Assembly (NCBI RefSeq): GCF_014696435.1 | Contig: NZ_JACJQG010000034.1 | Coordinates: 27,430-91,429, forward strand | DNA: 64,000 nucleotides | Reading direction: 5' to 3' | Source of the DNA: Calothrix anomala FACHB-343 | GTDB taxonomy: Bacteria > Cyanobacteriota > Cyanobacteriia > Cyanobacteriales > Nostocaceae | Part shown: piece by piece, positions 1-8,634 of the stretch | Layout of the letters: every line of letters begins with the position of its first letter | Numbering within the stretch: position 1 is the first letter of the stretch | Translations under genes and position numbers: made by a program | The notes under the pieces: model-generated | Told to the model about the DNA's origin: nothing | What the model saw: the letters and a program-made list of their open reading frames with translations, nothing else | The model's database searches: none

Positions 1-525
1 TTGATTTCCTATCGGGGTATTGTTTCCAAGGAAGGAAAAACTTCTGACTTAGGGATGGTAAGGATGCTAGAAAAAGTAGTCACTGCCACTTCAGGCCAAA
101 CTGTAGAGCGCTTGACGAGAGCGATCGCCCAAGCAGGATCTGAGATTGATACTCGTCCCCTAGTACGAGTGTTGCGTTCTCGAAGTAGGGAAGGGCGCAC
201 ATCTGAATTAACGACAATTGTAAACGCGATTAAAATTGCCCGATATGAATACGTTACAGCCCTTACGAGTTGGCTGGATCAGGTTGTGCCACTGGATGTA
301 GAAGAAATATTATTTTGTGGTGGCACTGCGGATTACATAAAAAAAGAATTGAATTCGCATTATCCAGCTACACCTTGCATATTTACTGGTGTTTCGGTTC
401 CCAAAAGCTTAGATAAGCACTGTCTTGCCAGTCGTTTGGCGGATGTCTACGGAGCATTTTTATATTTTGACGAAAGAGTGAAACAGCATTTTGCTCGTCA
501 TGCTGAGGTTGTCAGCCATGTCTAA
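1..525 (+). CDS. ParM/actin-like plasmid segregation ATPase, C-terminal part
   Basis: Open from the first base of the window, so the 5' part of the gene lies outside; the TTG at position 1 is probably not a real start. The visible 174 residues look like the last third of an actin-fold ATPase of the ParM/StbA type: VEEILFCGGTADYI (about 100-113) is the beta strand plus GG(T/G) adenosine-binding loop typical of the actin C-terminal half, and LADVYGAF near the end matches the final helix (the 'ANARGF/DVxGF' region) of plasmid actins. In the ParM family, filaments push plasmid copies apart. The next gene starts inside it (8-nt overlap), as expected for a parMR-type operon. Family assignment is by motif only. 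Confidence 0.65.
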   Translation: MISYRGIVSKEGKTSDLGMVRMLEKVVTATSGQTVERLTRAIAQAGSEIDTRPLVRVLRSRSREGRTSELTTIVNAIKIARYEYVTALTSWLDQVVPLDVEEILFCGGTADYIKKELNSHYPATPCIFTGVSVPKSLDKHCLASRLADVYGAFLYFDERVKQHFARHAEVVSHV

Positions 526-940
526 CCAGGCTCGGATGAATTTTCGGTGGCGCTATCAGCCGCGCAACAAGATGGATGCTTTAATGCTCGATTACATTGC
601 CACTAGTAGTGTTACAAGTACTACAGAGATGATACTGCTCGCCCTACGAGCATTCTGGTTACCATTGGCTATTGCTTCATCAGAATGCGACGAAGCTACT
701 AAACAAAGAGTAGTCAGTGATGCTAGCTATACTTTGCTACACCAACTCACGCAAATTTACAGCGCAGCAGGTGTATCTAATTCTCATAATTTACTTTTGA
801 CTTTTAATACAGAGCGATCGCCTTTATCAACTGACTCTAAATCTAATACTCACGCCGTAAAAACTCCTCCCACTATAGAGGAACAAAAAGAGATGATAGG
901 AAGCTTTGATTACGACATCAATTCTTTTGAAAACTGGTAA
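518..940 (+). CDS. Small protein overlapping the ParM-like gene; possible ParR-type partner
   Basis: ATG at 518 gives MSNQARMNFRWRYQPRNK..., 140 residues; a TGAGG about 10 nt upstream supports this start over an in-frame TTG at 491. It overlaps the stop of the actin-like gene by 8 nt, so translation is probably coupled. The first 90 residues are basic then mostly helical (LDYIATSSVTSTTEMILLALRAFWLPLA), with a hydrophilic, probably disordered C-terminus. The arrangement actin-like ATPase then a small basic helical protein is that of ParM/ParR, where ParR binds the centromere and caps the filament. I do not see a clear ribbon-helix-helix, so ParR is an inference from position. Confidence 0.7.
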   Translation: MSNQARMNFRWRYQPRNKMDALMLDYIATSSVTSTTEMILLALRAFWLPLAIASSECDEATKQRVVSDASYTLLHQLTQIYSAAGVSNSHNLLLTFNTERSPLSTDSKSNTHAVKTPPTIEEQKEMIGSFDYDINSFENW

Positions 941-1020
941 GTCAGTTCACTACACCAATTCACCAAATAGGTGAGAATTTTTTTTCCAATTACTACTTGA
1001 ATCACTAATTAATTGGCATT

Positions 1021-2133
1021 ATGAACTTTACAGCACAAACTCCCAATCCTGAAAAAAGAAAAAGAGGCAGACCAAGAAAGAATGCTAATAATTTTGCTAG
1101 TGACAACCTTAACCAGTCATCAAACTCCAAAGTAGAAAATGATGTTATGTCTACAATCAATGAAAATCTCAAAATAGAAGATGTCGCTTGGGAACGAGAA
1201 ATAGAAGATAATTCGATTCAGTTAGAAGGTGATATCCAAGACTTGGATGTCGTAGATCCTAGAGAAGATTTATTCCTAGAAGTAGAAAATGTTGGTAATC
1301 CTGCTATATTCCTTGAAGCTGAAGCAGATTTAGCAGCCAATAAAAATCCAGATGAGTTGCAGCTAACAACATCTGTTGATGGCAAAGTTAGCCTAAATGA
1401 TGCCAAAGTTAATCTAAACAATCCAGAAAAAACATTTAAACTATCTACCACTATTCACATTGTAGATGGAGAGAAAGGAGGCGCAGGTAAATCTTTTTTA
1501 TCTAGAGCATTTATTGAATATTGCGCTGCCATTGGTCATGATGTGGTAATTGTAGATGCGGATACAAGTAATCAGGATATTGTCAATATTTACGACAATG
1601 TAGAGACTGCATATTTCAGCGATGATGACAAGTTAGCTAAAGAGGCAGACACAATTTTTGACTTGGCACTTGAAAACTCAGTAATTGTAAACTTGCCTGC
1701 TCAAGTTTACTCAAAAGTGACTAATTGGATAAAAGATAACGATCTGACTGAAATAGGCAAGGAAAATTCGATTAAATTCGTTAAATGGTTTGTGTGTACC
1801 GGTGGGGTTGATTCCGTAAATTTCTTCCTCAAGTCTTTAGAAGATTTGGGAGACAGTATGCTCCATGTATTCGTGAGAAATTTGGGATTGTGCGATGACT
1901 GGAAATATATTCAGGAGATGCCAGAGTTTGTAGCCGCTCAAACTAAATATAATTTTATCGTGATGGACTTTCCCAAGTTTCCCTTTTGGGAGCGTAACAT
2001 GGTTGACCGATTGGGAGTGACTTTTGAAGCTGCGATCGCCCATCCCGATCTCAAGGTAATATCAAAGCAACGAGTCAAGAACTTCCTCAAAGAAGCTTAT
2101 GCAGCCTTTGCCGGTACGGGGTTAGTGCAATGA
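1021..2133 (+). CDS. ParA/MinD-type P-loop ATPase with N-terminal AT-hook
   Basis: A 370-residue protein. Residues 14-20 (KRGRPRK) are an AT-hook, a minor-groove DNA-binding motif. Residues about 22-140 are acidic, low-complexity linker. The ATPase starts near 145 with the deviant Walker A EKGGAGKS (151-158), followed by VVIVDADTSNQD about 25 residues on, the usual Walker A' region of ParA/MinD/Soj ATPases. Such proteins position DNA or other cargo. The following gene overlaps by 4 nt (ATGA), so the two are co-transcribed and probably work together. It is longer than typical ParA (about 200-260 aa) because of the AT-hook and linker. Whether it does partition or a mobilisation job (MobD-like) cannot be told from sequence alone. 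Confidence 0.8.
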   Translation: MNFTAQTPNPEKRKRGRPRKNANNFASDNLNQSSNSKVENDVMSTINENLKIEDVAWEREIEDNSIQLEGDIQDLDVVDPREDLFLEVENVGNPAIFLEAEADLAANKNPDELQLTTSVDGKVSLNDAKVNLNNPEKTFKLSTTIHIVDGEKGGAGKSFLSRAFIEYCAAIGHDVVIVDADTSNQDIVNIYDNVETAYFSDDDKLAKEADTIFDLALENSVIVNLPAQVYSKVTNWIKDNDLTEIGKENSIKFVKWFVCTGGVDSVNFFLKSLEDLGDSMLHVFVRNLGLCDDWKYIQEMPEFVAAQTKYNFIVMDFPKFPFWERNMVDRLGVTFEAAIAHPDLKVISKQRVKNFLKEAYAAFAGTGLVQ

Positions 2134-2876
2134 CAAGCAAAGAAGTAGATAGATTTGACGAAGATTTTTTTCCCACCCCTACTGACCAACCAGCCGTACC
2201 TTTGACTCCCGATAAATTGCTAGCCGAAGCCTTGCAGGGAAAAAGCGAAGCCTTTAAGCGCCGAGTCATGGATTTTGCCCTTAGTAGCGGTCTATCCCAA
2301 GACGACCCTTTATTCTTAGTGTTAGTTGCTACCGGACAATTAGAAGCAATGCTGAAAGATGCACCCGACACTTTGCAATTGCTGTTCAAGAATTGGAATC
2401 GGGACTTAGCTCGTAACTTGGAACTAGTGGAACACGTAGCAGTCGAGCGGCAGAAGGTTGCTATAGACCGCGCAGCCCACGCCCTCATTCACAAAGCACA
2501 GCTAGCAGAGGGAAGACAAATTCTCACCGCCGTATTCCCTGCCGCCCTCTTAATGTTTTTTATCCTGGGTATGGGCTTCATTATGGGACTGAGCGTCCCA
2601 CCTTTGATTACTGGGATACTGGGTGGAGGATATACAGATGTACAGTCAAACCTCTTGACTTGGAATCAATTGGAGGCAATGAATTGGGCGCTGTCCAAAG
2701 AGGGGAAGTTTGCCAAAAATTTAATTGACTGGAATAAAGGCTACCTAGAAAATGGAGAATGTCTCAAGGATGTCCAAAAGTTAGGGATCGTCTTGTCACA
2801 ATACGGACGTAAGGCCAAGTCAGGGCATTGCCTTATCTGGGCTACCCCGCCGGAGAAGCGTAAGTTTGTTGAGTGA
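2130..2876 (+). CDS. Hypothetical membrane protein coupled to the ParA-like ATPase
   Basis: Starts in the ATGA overlap with the ParA-like gene. It has 248 residues: an N-terminal soluble helical part (about 1-125) with the segment LFLVLVATGQLEAMLKDAPDTL, a hydrophobic stretch at about 131-155 (ILTAVFPAALLMFFILGMGFIMGL) that is probably one or two membrane helices, then a soluble C-terminus of about 85 residues ending in a basic tail. I do not recognise a characterised domain. The tight coupling suggests a membrane anchor or partner for the ATPase; that is inference from gene order. Confidence 0.75.
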   Translation: MTSKEVDRFDEDFFPTPTDQPAVPLTPDKLLAEALQGKSEAFKRRVMDFALSSGLSQDDPLFLVLVATGQLEAMLKDAPDTLQLLFKNWNRDLARNLELVEHVAVERQKVAIDRAAHALIHKAQLAEGRQILTAVFPAALLMFFILGMGFIMGLSVPPLITGILGGGYTDVQSNLLTWNQLEAMNWALSKEGKFAKNLIDWNKGYLENGECLKDVQKLGIVLSQYGRKAKSGHCLIWATPPEKRKFVE

Positions 2877-3021
2877 ACGCAAACAATAAAGTTCTAAACT
2901 AAGACGTAAACTCGTAAACTCAGATGTAAAGTTGTAACTAAGTAAGTCGGTAATTGCACCCAACTATGTACTTTATGTAAATAGACTTGACAAATGACTA
3001 AGGACAAAGCGCAAAGTCTGA

Positions 3022-3066
3022 GCGGAGGTTTCCTCCGTAGACGCGAAGCGGCTTGCCGCAGGCATC
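3022..3066. repeat. Short interspersed palindromic repeat
   Basis: In the spacer 2877-3152, two adjacent small dyads occur: CGGAGG-ttt-CCTCCG (3023-3037) and GCGGC-tt-GCCGC just downstream. This kind of repeat is scattered in Nostocales genomes. The rest of the 276-nt spacer is AT-rich with no gene that I can support. Confidence 0.5.
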
Positions 3067-3152
3067 AGAACTTTGTAAGAATGACAGCCGTCGTCAGTTA
3101 TCAATTGCGCCGACTTACTTAGCTATAAGAATTTGCTTAATTCAGCATTTGG

Positions 3153-3344
3153 CTAAAACTCTTCCCCCTCTTCTTGCCAACCGCTTTCTCTCACCTGTTG
3201 TTTTTCTTCTATAAGTGCCTTTTTCTCCTGCTCTTCATTAGGGTCGTATAAGTCATCAAGACTTACATACCCTTCACTGAGCAGTTCTTCAGCAGTCATC
3301 GATGCTACTAGCTGGTATCTACTTGTTTTTGGTTGCTTAACCAT
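3153..3344 (-). CDS. Small acidic hypothetical protein
   Basis: Sixty-three residues with ATG at 3344, preceded at good distance by AGAGGCG as ribosome binding site. The sequence is charged: a basic N-terminus (MVKQPKTSRYQ), MTAEELLSEGYVSLDDLYDP in the middle and a Glu/Gln-rich tail. The composition and size resemble small antitoxin-like or regulatory proteins, but no toxin is adjacent and no family is recognised. It lies alone between the membrane protein gene and the polymerase-like gene, on the opposite strand. Confidence 0.55.
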   Translation of the reverse strand: MVKQPKTSRYQLVASMTAEELLSEGYVSLDDLYDPNEEQEKKALIEEKQQVRESGWQEEGEEF

Positions 3345-3564
3345 CTGCTTCGCCTCTTGTGCGATACCAACTCCTATTCTAATTTGTATTCACCGAATTT
3401 TAGATTTTGCATTGAAAATTCAAAATTTAAATATATTCCAGAGCAAGTGAATTTATACTCGCTCCGCGAGAAGCAAGCTACGTGGAAAAAATCAAAAATT
3501 ATTTCACTTATTCTGCGGAACTGAGTTCTTCACAAAAGTTTTTAATAGTGCCTAATATGCTTAT

Positions 3565-6500
3565 ATGACTCTAACGCTAAATCATTTTGATACAAAAACT
3601 AAGCAAGATACAGGGGTAAAAGAAAAACTTGAGAACACACTTGCTGAATATTTATTTCCAGGTGTGCAGTTTAGCATTGGTACAGCTTATCCCGAAGCTA
3701 CAGTACCGGAAGATTTAGGAGAGCATAACGGCATGACTCTACAATTTTCGGCAGGTAAGAGGATGTTTTTTGCCAACAACCCTACTGTCCGCCAACAACT
3801 TTACCCCAACCCTTCAGATGGAGCGGCTTACCCTTTACCTTTCACACCCTGCCGAACTTTTCAAGAATTACGAAACGTGAGAATTCTGGTAATTGATGAT
3901 ACGACCGGAGAAAATGGCGGTGTCATAGCCAACAACGATGCCAAAATGTTGGTCGGTGATTGTAAAGGTTTAATAGATAAAGATTTTGCTCAAGCCCATA
4001 ATATAGAACTGCGTGCTTTTCAGTTCAGACTTGGTATCAAACCCCAACAAGAAAGTCCAGAGATGCGAATTGCTAAAGGCACGCTTGCACCTGCAAGGTT
4101 AGATAAATTTGGAGAGTCTTTTTTTAGAATGGGCGGCAGTCTAAAAACAAGTAATTTGCGTACTAAAACAGGCTACGACATGGTACTGGCAACCTCTTCC
4201 TTTAAAGGTAGAAAAGGAGAAGATGCCATTAAGCCAGGAGAATATATGCTTACCATTGGTTTGGGTGTCAAAGCAGTGGCTCAATATCGGGAACACAGTT
4301 TAGGAACTCAGATTTTAGTCAATTATCCTCAAGCAGTGAAGCAAGAAATATTGCCCATTATCAAGCAGCAAGCAGAAAAACTAGCTCAAGACCAAAAAGA
4401 CCCCAGGCGATTGGCACTGCGATATGTTGAAACTTACGAACGCCGCAAAGCTTTATTATCTAAAATCATAAGTATTGAAGCAGATATAGAAGACAAATTT
4501 GCCATATTCGATACTTTAAGCTCGGGTAGTGAAAGCGGAGACATCCAAGAAAGTGAATCTTTAGAGCAAGAACCAAAAGATTTATTAATGTATTCGTTAT
4601 TAAAAACTGACTTAGAGAATTATTGCCAGATTATTGAACATCCCAAAATCATCGCTGAACTTCAAAATTTTGTGCGTAAACAATGGGTTGAAATTGCCAC
4701 TGGACGCTCTATCAAATTTACATCTGGTCTGGCTCAACCAAGTTTAGATTTACAGAGTGATGAAATCTGTATACCTTATATTCAAGATGGAGAAGAAATT
4801 ATAGTTACTCGTTCGCCATTGATTAACTCGAATGGTGTCATTACTTTAAAAAACAAGCATCTGCCAGAAATGCTAGATGGTTGTGTCTACATACATCCTA
4901 AAACTGCAATGGAAAATATGCAGTGTGATTTTGATGGTGATTTACTGGCTTTTGCTCAAGCTAAAGACTTTCCTCAGCTAGCAGCAGAAGTGAAAGAAAA
5001 AAACTTGCCAGAAAATCGTTATCCCGATATCGTCAAGAAAGCTAAAGTTCCTTATCAAGGTACGTTTGAGGAAATTGCTGTATCAGCAATGGAGAATAAA
5101 ATTGGGATTATTGCTAATGAAATTCAAAAAAATGTAGCACTGCAATGTGAAATTGATGCACTACCCCACCCAGAAAAAAATAAATATCTGAGTCAAGTAT
5201 CGGCGCATTTAGGAAAGGTACTGGCTAAACACCAAGCAGGTAAATTACAAATTCCAGATAAAATACTTCAGCAGATAAGTCAAGTTACTCAACTACAAAG
5301 TGCGCCTATAGATAATAATCAAGTCGAAAATCAATTGCAGTTAATCCAAAAATTATTGAAAGATTGCCTAGCTGAACTAGGTAATGAGCTACAAGTAGCG
5401 GCTGATGGGCCAAAAAGTGCTTTACGACCTGAAGATTCTATTATTCAATACTGTCAGACTATAACGGCTTACAAAGAAATCGAGTGGTTGGCTGATAAAA
5501 AAAATCCAGAGGCTTTTACGAATAGAAGTATGAAGACTAATGGCTATAGTCCGATTGATTTAATGATTAAGCAGACAAATCAAATTTTTGAACCAAATCA
5601 ACTTGTATCTCAACCCATTGAAACTTTTAGAAACTTGTATCCAGGAGTTGAATATACCCCTGTTCAGAAAGAGTATGCTCAAGAGATAAAAAATAATTAT
5701 AACTTATTAGTTAAACAAGAAATTGAATTAGAAGAGCAGAGAAAGCTAGAAATAGGCCCATATATGGTAATTACTTCTCCAACTAGCGGGAGAACATTAG
5801 AAATTACTAATTTAATTACCTATGAACCTGCTAAAAACCCAGAGTTTTGGAAAACTACAGAAATAAATATTCAGATAAAATCGAGGAAACCGACTCTTAA
5901 AATGCCACATCATTTGTTGGCTTGTATTAAATACAATACCTCTGATGGAGCAGAGACAGTTGTACCAATTGGCACAATTAGTCTTAAATCAGTTCAAGAG
6001 CATAATCCACAGCCAGGAATGATAATTAATCAAGGTAGTATAAAATTTAATTTTGGCATTAGTGAGGGTATGATAGATGCCTTAAAACAGCAAAATCAAG
6101 AATATATAGAATCTATCAAAAATAATCTTCCGGCAGTAGAAAAGTTACAGTTAGCAGCAGTTATTCACGATGTAAGTCATACAGAAGAAAGTAAAAAATA
6201 TTCTGGTTTACGTCGAGCTAGTGTAGCGTTTTCTCTGTTCAACGATGAGGTATTAGCTCAACTGAAGCAGTTACAATTTACTAATATGAGAGTAATTGGA
6301 ACTCAGTTTAATGAATGTGCTAACAGAAATTTTAGAGGTGAAAAGGTTGCCATTAAACTTGAGAATGCTGCTCACCCCCGCGACCCATGCCTGACTGCTC
6401 GTTGGATAATAGTCGAAGGTAGAAAACTTGGTACTATTGATGCTCGTTCTCCTCATCTGCTTCCTGGATGTGAAGCGATCGCTGCTATTACTTCCTCTCC

Positions 6501-7401
6501 TAGTACTAGTGTTATTGTCACAAGTTTAAAAAATTCCCATCATAAGTTACAGATTGATAATATTAATAAATATGCTTTAGCTGCTCATCAATGGCAAGGA
6601 GAGCAAGCTAATATAACTCTGGAAGTGCAGCGAAAAGACCCTCACCAAGCACCAATAGTTTTTGCTAAGATTGGAAATCAAATATTAGGAAGTTTAAACA
6701 AACAATCAGTAAGTTTTTTGCAAGAAAGATTAGCGAGGGTTGGTAGAGAAATTCATGGTTTTACGATTGTTGGTACTGTTAGTCATGCCCCTGCTAGTTA
6801 TGTAGATATCGTCATTGATCCCGCGACTGTTAAGTATCCAGAAATTCAAATAGAAGAACAAGTTAGTCAAAATTCGCGTAAAGACAAAGTAGCTGTCGCA
6901 TCTCCTAAAAAGCAAGAAGAGATTGAGCATAAAATTGCCACTGTCGTATTTTTTGAAGCCCCGGTTGACCAAGCACATCAAGCTAAAACCAATATGGTTA
7001 TGTGTAATATGGTAAAGCGTGCTGTTGACCGAGCAATTGAGCGAGGTTGTAATACAGTTCACTTTGTGAATGCTTCACCATACAAGTCAGAAAACTCCTC
7101 ATCAGTTTTGCTGACAATTCAACAACTGGCGCTTGCGCGAGAAGATATTAAAATCGACTTATCTACCGCAGCCAATGTAAAAATTGCTATGCAGCTTTTA
7201 AAACAACCGGATGATATCGTTATTGGTGTCAGCAGCATAGAAACATCTGGAATTATTAACTATGCAGATCATCAAGGAATACCTGTGGCAGCATACATTC
7301 CAGAAAATGGAGAGTTTGATAGGCGTAATTTACCCCAGAGAGCGACTGCAACTCAGAAGGCCGTTACAGTAAAAACAAAAGATTTAGAATACGAACGCTA
7401 G
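3565..7401 (+). CDS. Probable single-chain two-barrel RNA polymerase (QDE-1/RDR/YonO-like)
   Basis: This is a 1278-residue protein. Residues 151-155 (AFQFR) followed by AKGTLAP (Lys171) resemble the first double-psi barrel signature of RNA-dependent RNA polymerases (AFQIR...KGxxxxxP). Residues 416-418 (RSP) and CVYIHPKTAMENMQCDFDGDLLAF, with Asp455, Asp457 and Asp459, match the R-P motif and the metal-binding DxDGD of the second barrel, the active site of RNA polymerase beta' and of QDE-1. Both barrels in one chain, in this order, is the arrangement of QDE-1/RDR and of phage YonO. The region after about 650 has no motif I know; residues about 1145-1265 look like a Rossmann-type alpha/beta domain (PDDIVIGVSSIETSG, then GIPVAAYIPE). 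It stands alone with no holoenzyme partner gene. The polymerase fold is well supported; template and product type are unknown. Confidence 0.8.
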   Translation: MTLTLNHFDTKTKQDTGVKEKLENTLAEYLFPGVQFSIGTAYPEATVPEDLGEHNGMTLQFSAGKRMFFANNPTVRQQLYPNPSDGAAYPLPFTPCRTFQELRNVRILVIDDTTGENGGVIANNDAKMLVGDCKGLIDKDFAQAHNIELRAFQFRLGIKPQQESPEMRIAKGTLAPARLDKFGESFFRMGGSLKTSNLRTKTGYDMVLATSSFKGRKGEDAIKPGEYMLTIGLGVKAVAQYREHSLGTQILVNYPQAVKQEILPIIKQQAEKLAQDQKDPRRLALRYVETYERRKALLSKIISIEADIEDKFAIFDTLSSGSESGDIQESESLEQEPKDLLMYSLLKTDLENYCQIIEHPKIIAELQNFVRKQWVEIATGRSIKFTSGLAQPSLDLQSDEICIPYIQDGEEIIVTRSPLINSNGVITLKNKHLPEMLDGCVYIHPKTAMENMQCDFDGDLLAFAQAKDFPQLAAEVKEKNLPENRYPDIVKKAKVPYQGTFEEIAVSAMENKIGIIANEIQKNVALQCEIDALPHPEKNKYLSQVSAHLGKVLAKHQAGKLQIPDKILQQISQVTQLQSAPIDNNQVENQLQLIQKLLKDCLAELGNELQVAADGPKSALRPEDSIIQYCQTITAYKEIEWLADKKNPEAFTNRSMKTNGYSPIDLMIKQTNQIFEPNQLVSQPIETFRNLYPGVEYTPVQKEYAQEIKNNYNLLVKQEIELEEQRKLEIGPYMVITSPTSGRTLEITNLITYEPAKNPEFWKTTEINIQIKSRKPTLKMPHHLLACIKYNTSDGAETVVPIGTISLKSVQEHNPQPGMIINQGSIKFNFGISEGMIDALKQQNQEYIESIKNNLPAVEKLQLAAVIHDVSHTEESKKYSGLRRASVAFSLFNDEVLAQLKQLQFTNMRVIGTQFNECANRNFRGEKVAIKLENAAHPRDPCLTARWIIVEGRKLGTIDARSPHLLPGCEAIAAITSSPSTSVIVTSLKNSHHKLQIDNINKYALAAHQWQGEQANITLEVQRKDPHQAPIVFAKIGNQILGSLNKQSVSFLQERLARVGREIHGFTIVGTVSHAPASYVDIVIDPATVKYPEIQIEEQVSQNSRKDKVAVASPKKQEEIEHKIATVVFFEAPVDQAHQAKTNMVMCNMVKRAVDRAIERGCNTVHFVNASPYKSENSSSVLLTIQQLALAREDIKIDLSTAANVKIAMQLLKQPDDIVIGVSSIETSGIINYADHQGIPVAAYIPENGEFDRRNLPQRATATQKAVTVKTKDLEYER

Positions 7402-7644
7402 GTCATACAATTTTACGAAATACTTGATACAAATTATTAGTCTTTAATTATTTTCCCCTGCTCCCTACCCCCTTGCTGCTATTTGTATCACTCTTAAAGT
7501 GAAACGGTATCAGTTTTTATTTAGCCCCATAATTGAGGAGCCTGCAATAAGAAACGCTCCGCAAGGGAAATCATTCTGAGACAGCATTAATTGCAACTAG
7601 ACTCACAAAGAATAATTTTTATAAAAATAATTAGTAATAAAGTT

Positions 7645-8181
7645 TCAAAAAGCTTCTTGATATACTTCAGTCAAAGTATCATGAAATCCCCATCCCATTC
7701 CTGATGTATTTTCCATAATCTTTCGACAACGCTGTTGAAAGATATCTTTTAAATTGGATTTGATAATAATTCCTACAGCCTGCTCATATACCCCTTCCAT
7801 ACTGAGATAGAAAGGCTCATCAATATCCCCATAAGCCTTGGTAAATTTGACTCCTTGCTCTACATAAAAAAGCATGACATCAATCAGAGCAGCATCGGTT
7901 TTACAGATTTTTTTGTAGTCAGAAATAGCTTTTTTAGCCACAGACAGTCTAGCTTTACCCAATCCACGAGTGGGAAAAAACTCCGATTCAATAATTTTTT
8001 TGTACTTGGTAGCAATTTCTTTATCTTCTTGGGGATAGAGCTTAATTTGGTAATAATCTTTCACTGATGGGAACTTTTTAAAGAGTTCGGCAATGTCTGA
8101 AATCAATTCTTCTTGAGAACAACTTTTGAGATATTGTTTGAGATGGGTGAGATTTATTTTTTGCTGTGTCATTTTATGCAT
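7645..8181 (-). CDS. DUF6155-like hypothetical protein
   Basis: 178 residues. The start KINLTHLKQYLKSCSQEELISDIAELFKKF and the following YYQIKL are as I recall for the DUF6155 family of small soluble helical proteins of unknown function. Two in-frame ATGs (8181 and 8172) are possible and neither has a clear ribosome binding site. The body is rich in Lys and Glu helices, with no catalytic motif visible. It is the last gene of a short minus-strand pair with the XRE regulator upstream (80-nt gap), so it may be under the same control. Confidence 0.7.
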   Translation of the reverse strand: MHKMTQQKINLTHLKQYLKSCSQEELISDIAELFKKFPSVKDYYQIKLYPQEDKEIATKYKKIIESEFFPTRGLGKARLSVAKKAISDYKKICKTDAALIDVMLFYVEQGVKFTKAYGDIDEPFYLSMEGVYEQAVGIIIKSNLKDIFQQRCRKIMENTSGMGWGFHDTLTEVYQEAF

Positions 8182-8261
8182 CAGTCAGGTACATGAGAAT
8201 TGACAGATCCTAAAATAATTAACTCACTCATAAGCGTGAATTTGAAAAAATTAATTCTGGG

Positions 8262-8492
8262 TTATTCATCAAAGTTGATACTAAAATTAACTCCTAATAC
8301 CTCTTCTATGCGCCGTAAAGTTTCGATTGGCAAAGCTTTTGTTTCTTCAGCTTCTATTTTGTACCAATTCATAGTTGTCATGGGAATTTGACGGCATATT
8401 TCAGCTAAAGAGCGCTTATCGGCTTCTCTTGCTTGTCTAATTCTCTTTCCCAGACTGGGGATTTCTACATCTATCGTTCTTCTAACTTTCAT
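8262..8492 (-). CDS. XRE-family helix-turn-helix regulator
   Basis: ATG at 8492 is preceded by GAGGAATTG, a good ribosome binding site, so an in-frame TTG at 8495 is rejected. The 76-residue protein is a single Cro/C1-type helix-turn-helix: LGKRIRQAREADKRSLAEICRQIPMTTMNWYKIEAEETKA, then LRRIEEVLGV, which is the usual fifth helix. Such proteins repress promoters by binding dyad operators. A dyad at 8553-8575 lies 61 nt upstream, between this gene and the divergent gene at 8635, and is the natural candidate for its operator. Confidence 0.85.
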   Translation of the reverse strand: MKVRRTIDVEIPSLGKRIRQAREADKRSLAEICRQIPMTTMNWYKIEAEETKALPIETLRRIEEVLGVNFSINFDE

Positions 8493-8552
8493 CAATTCCT
8501 CAGCCCTTCAACTCTCCTCAACTATAAATTGTCAGTTTGTCCGAAATCGTAA

Positions 8553-8575
8553 ACCATAAGTTTATAGTTTATGGT
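8553..8575. promoter_or_regulatory. Operator-like inverted repeat between divergent genes
   Basis: ACCATAA (8553-8559) and TTATGGT (8569-8575) form perfect 7-bp arms around a 9-nt centre. The dyad sits in the divergent promoter region of the XRE regulator and the repeat-carrying gene at 8635. Its size fits a dimeric helix-turn-helix repressor. Binding is inferred. Confidence 0.55.
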
Positions 8576-8634
8576 AAGGTATCAAAGATATCAAATGATA
8601 GTGACTTTTTTTTGAAGCTAGGGGGGGTAGAAGT

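Noticed and set aside
2087-2488. 133-codon minus-strand frame
   Set aside because: It is antisense to the membrane-protein gene, which is coupled to ParA and has a sound start.
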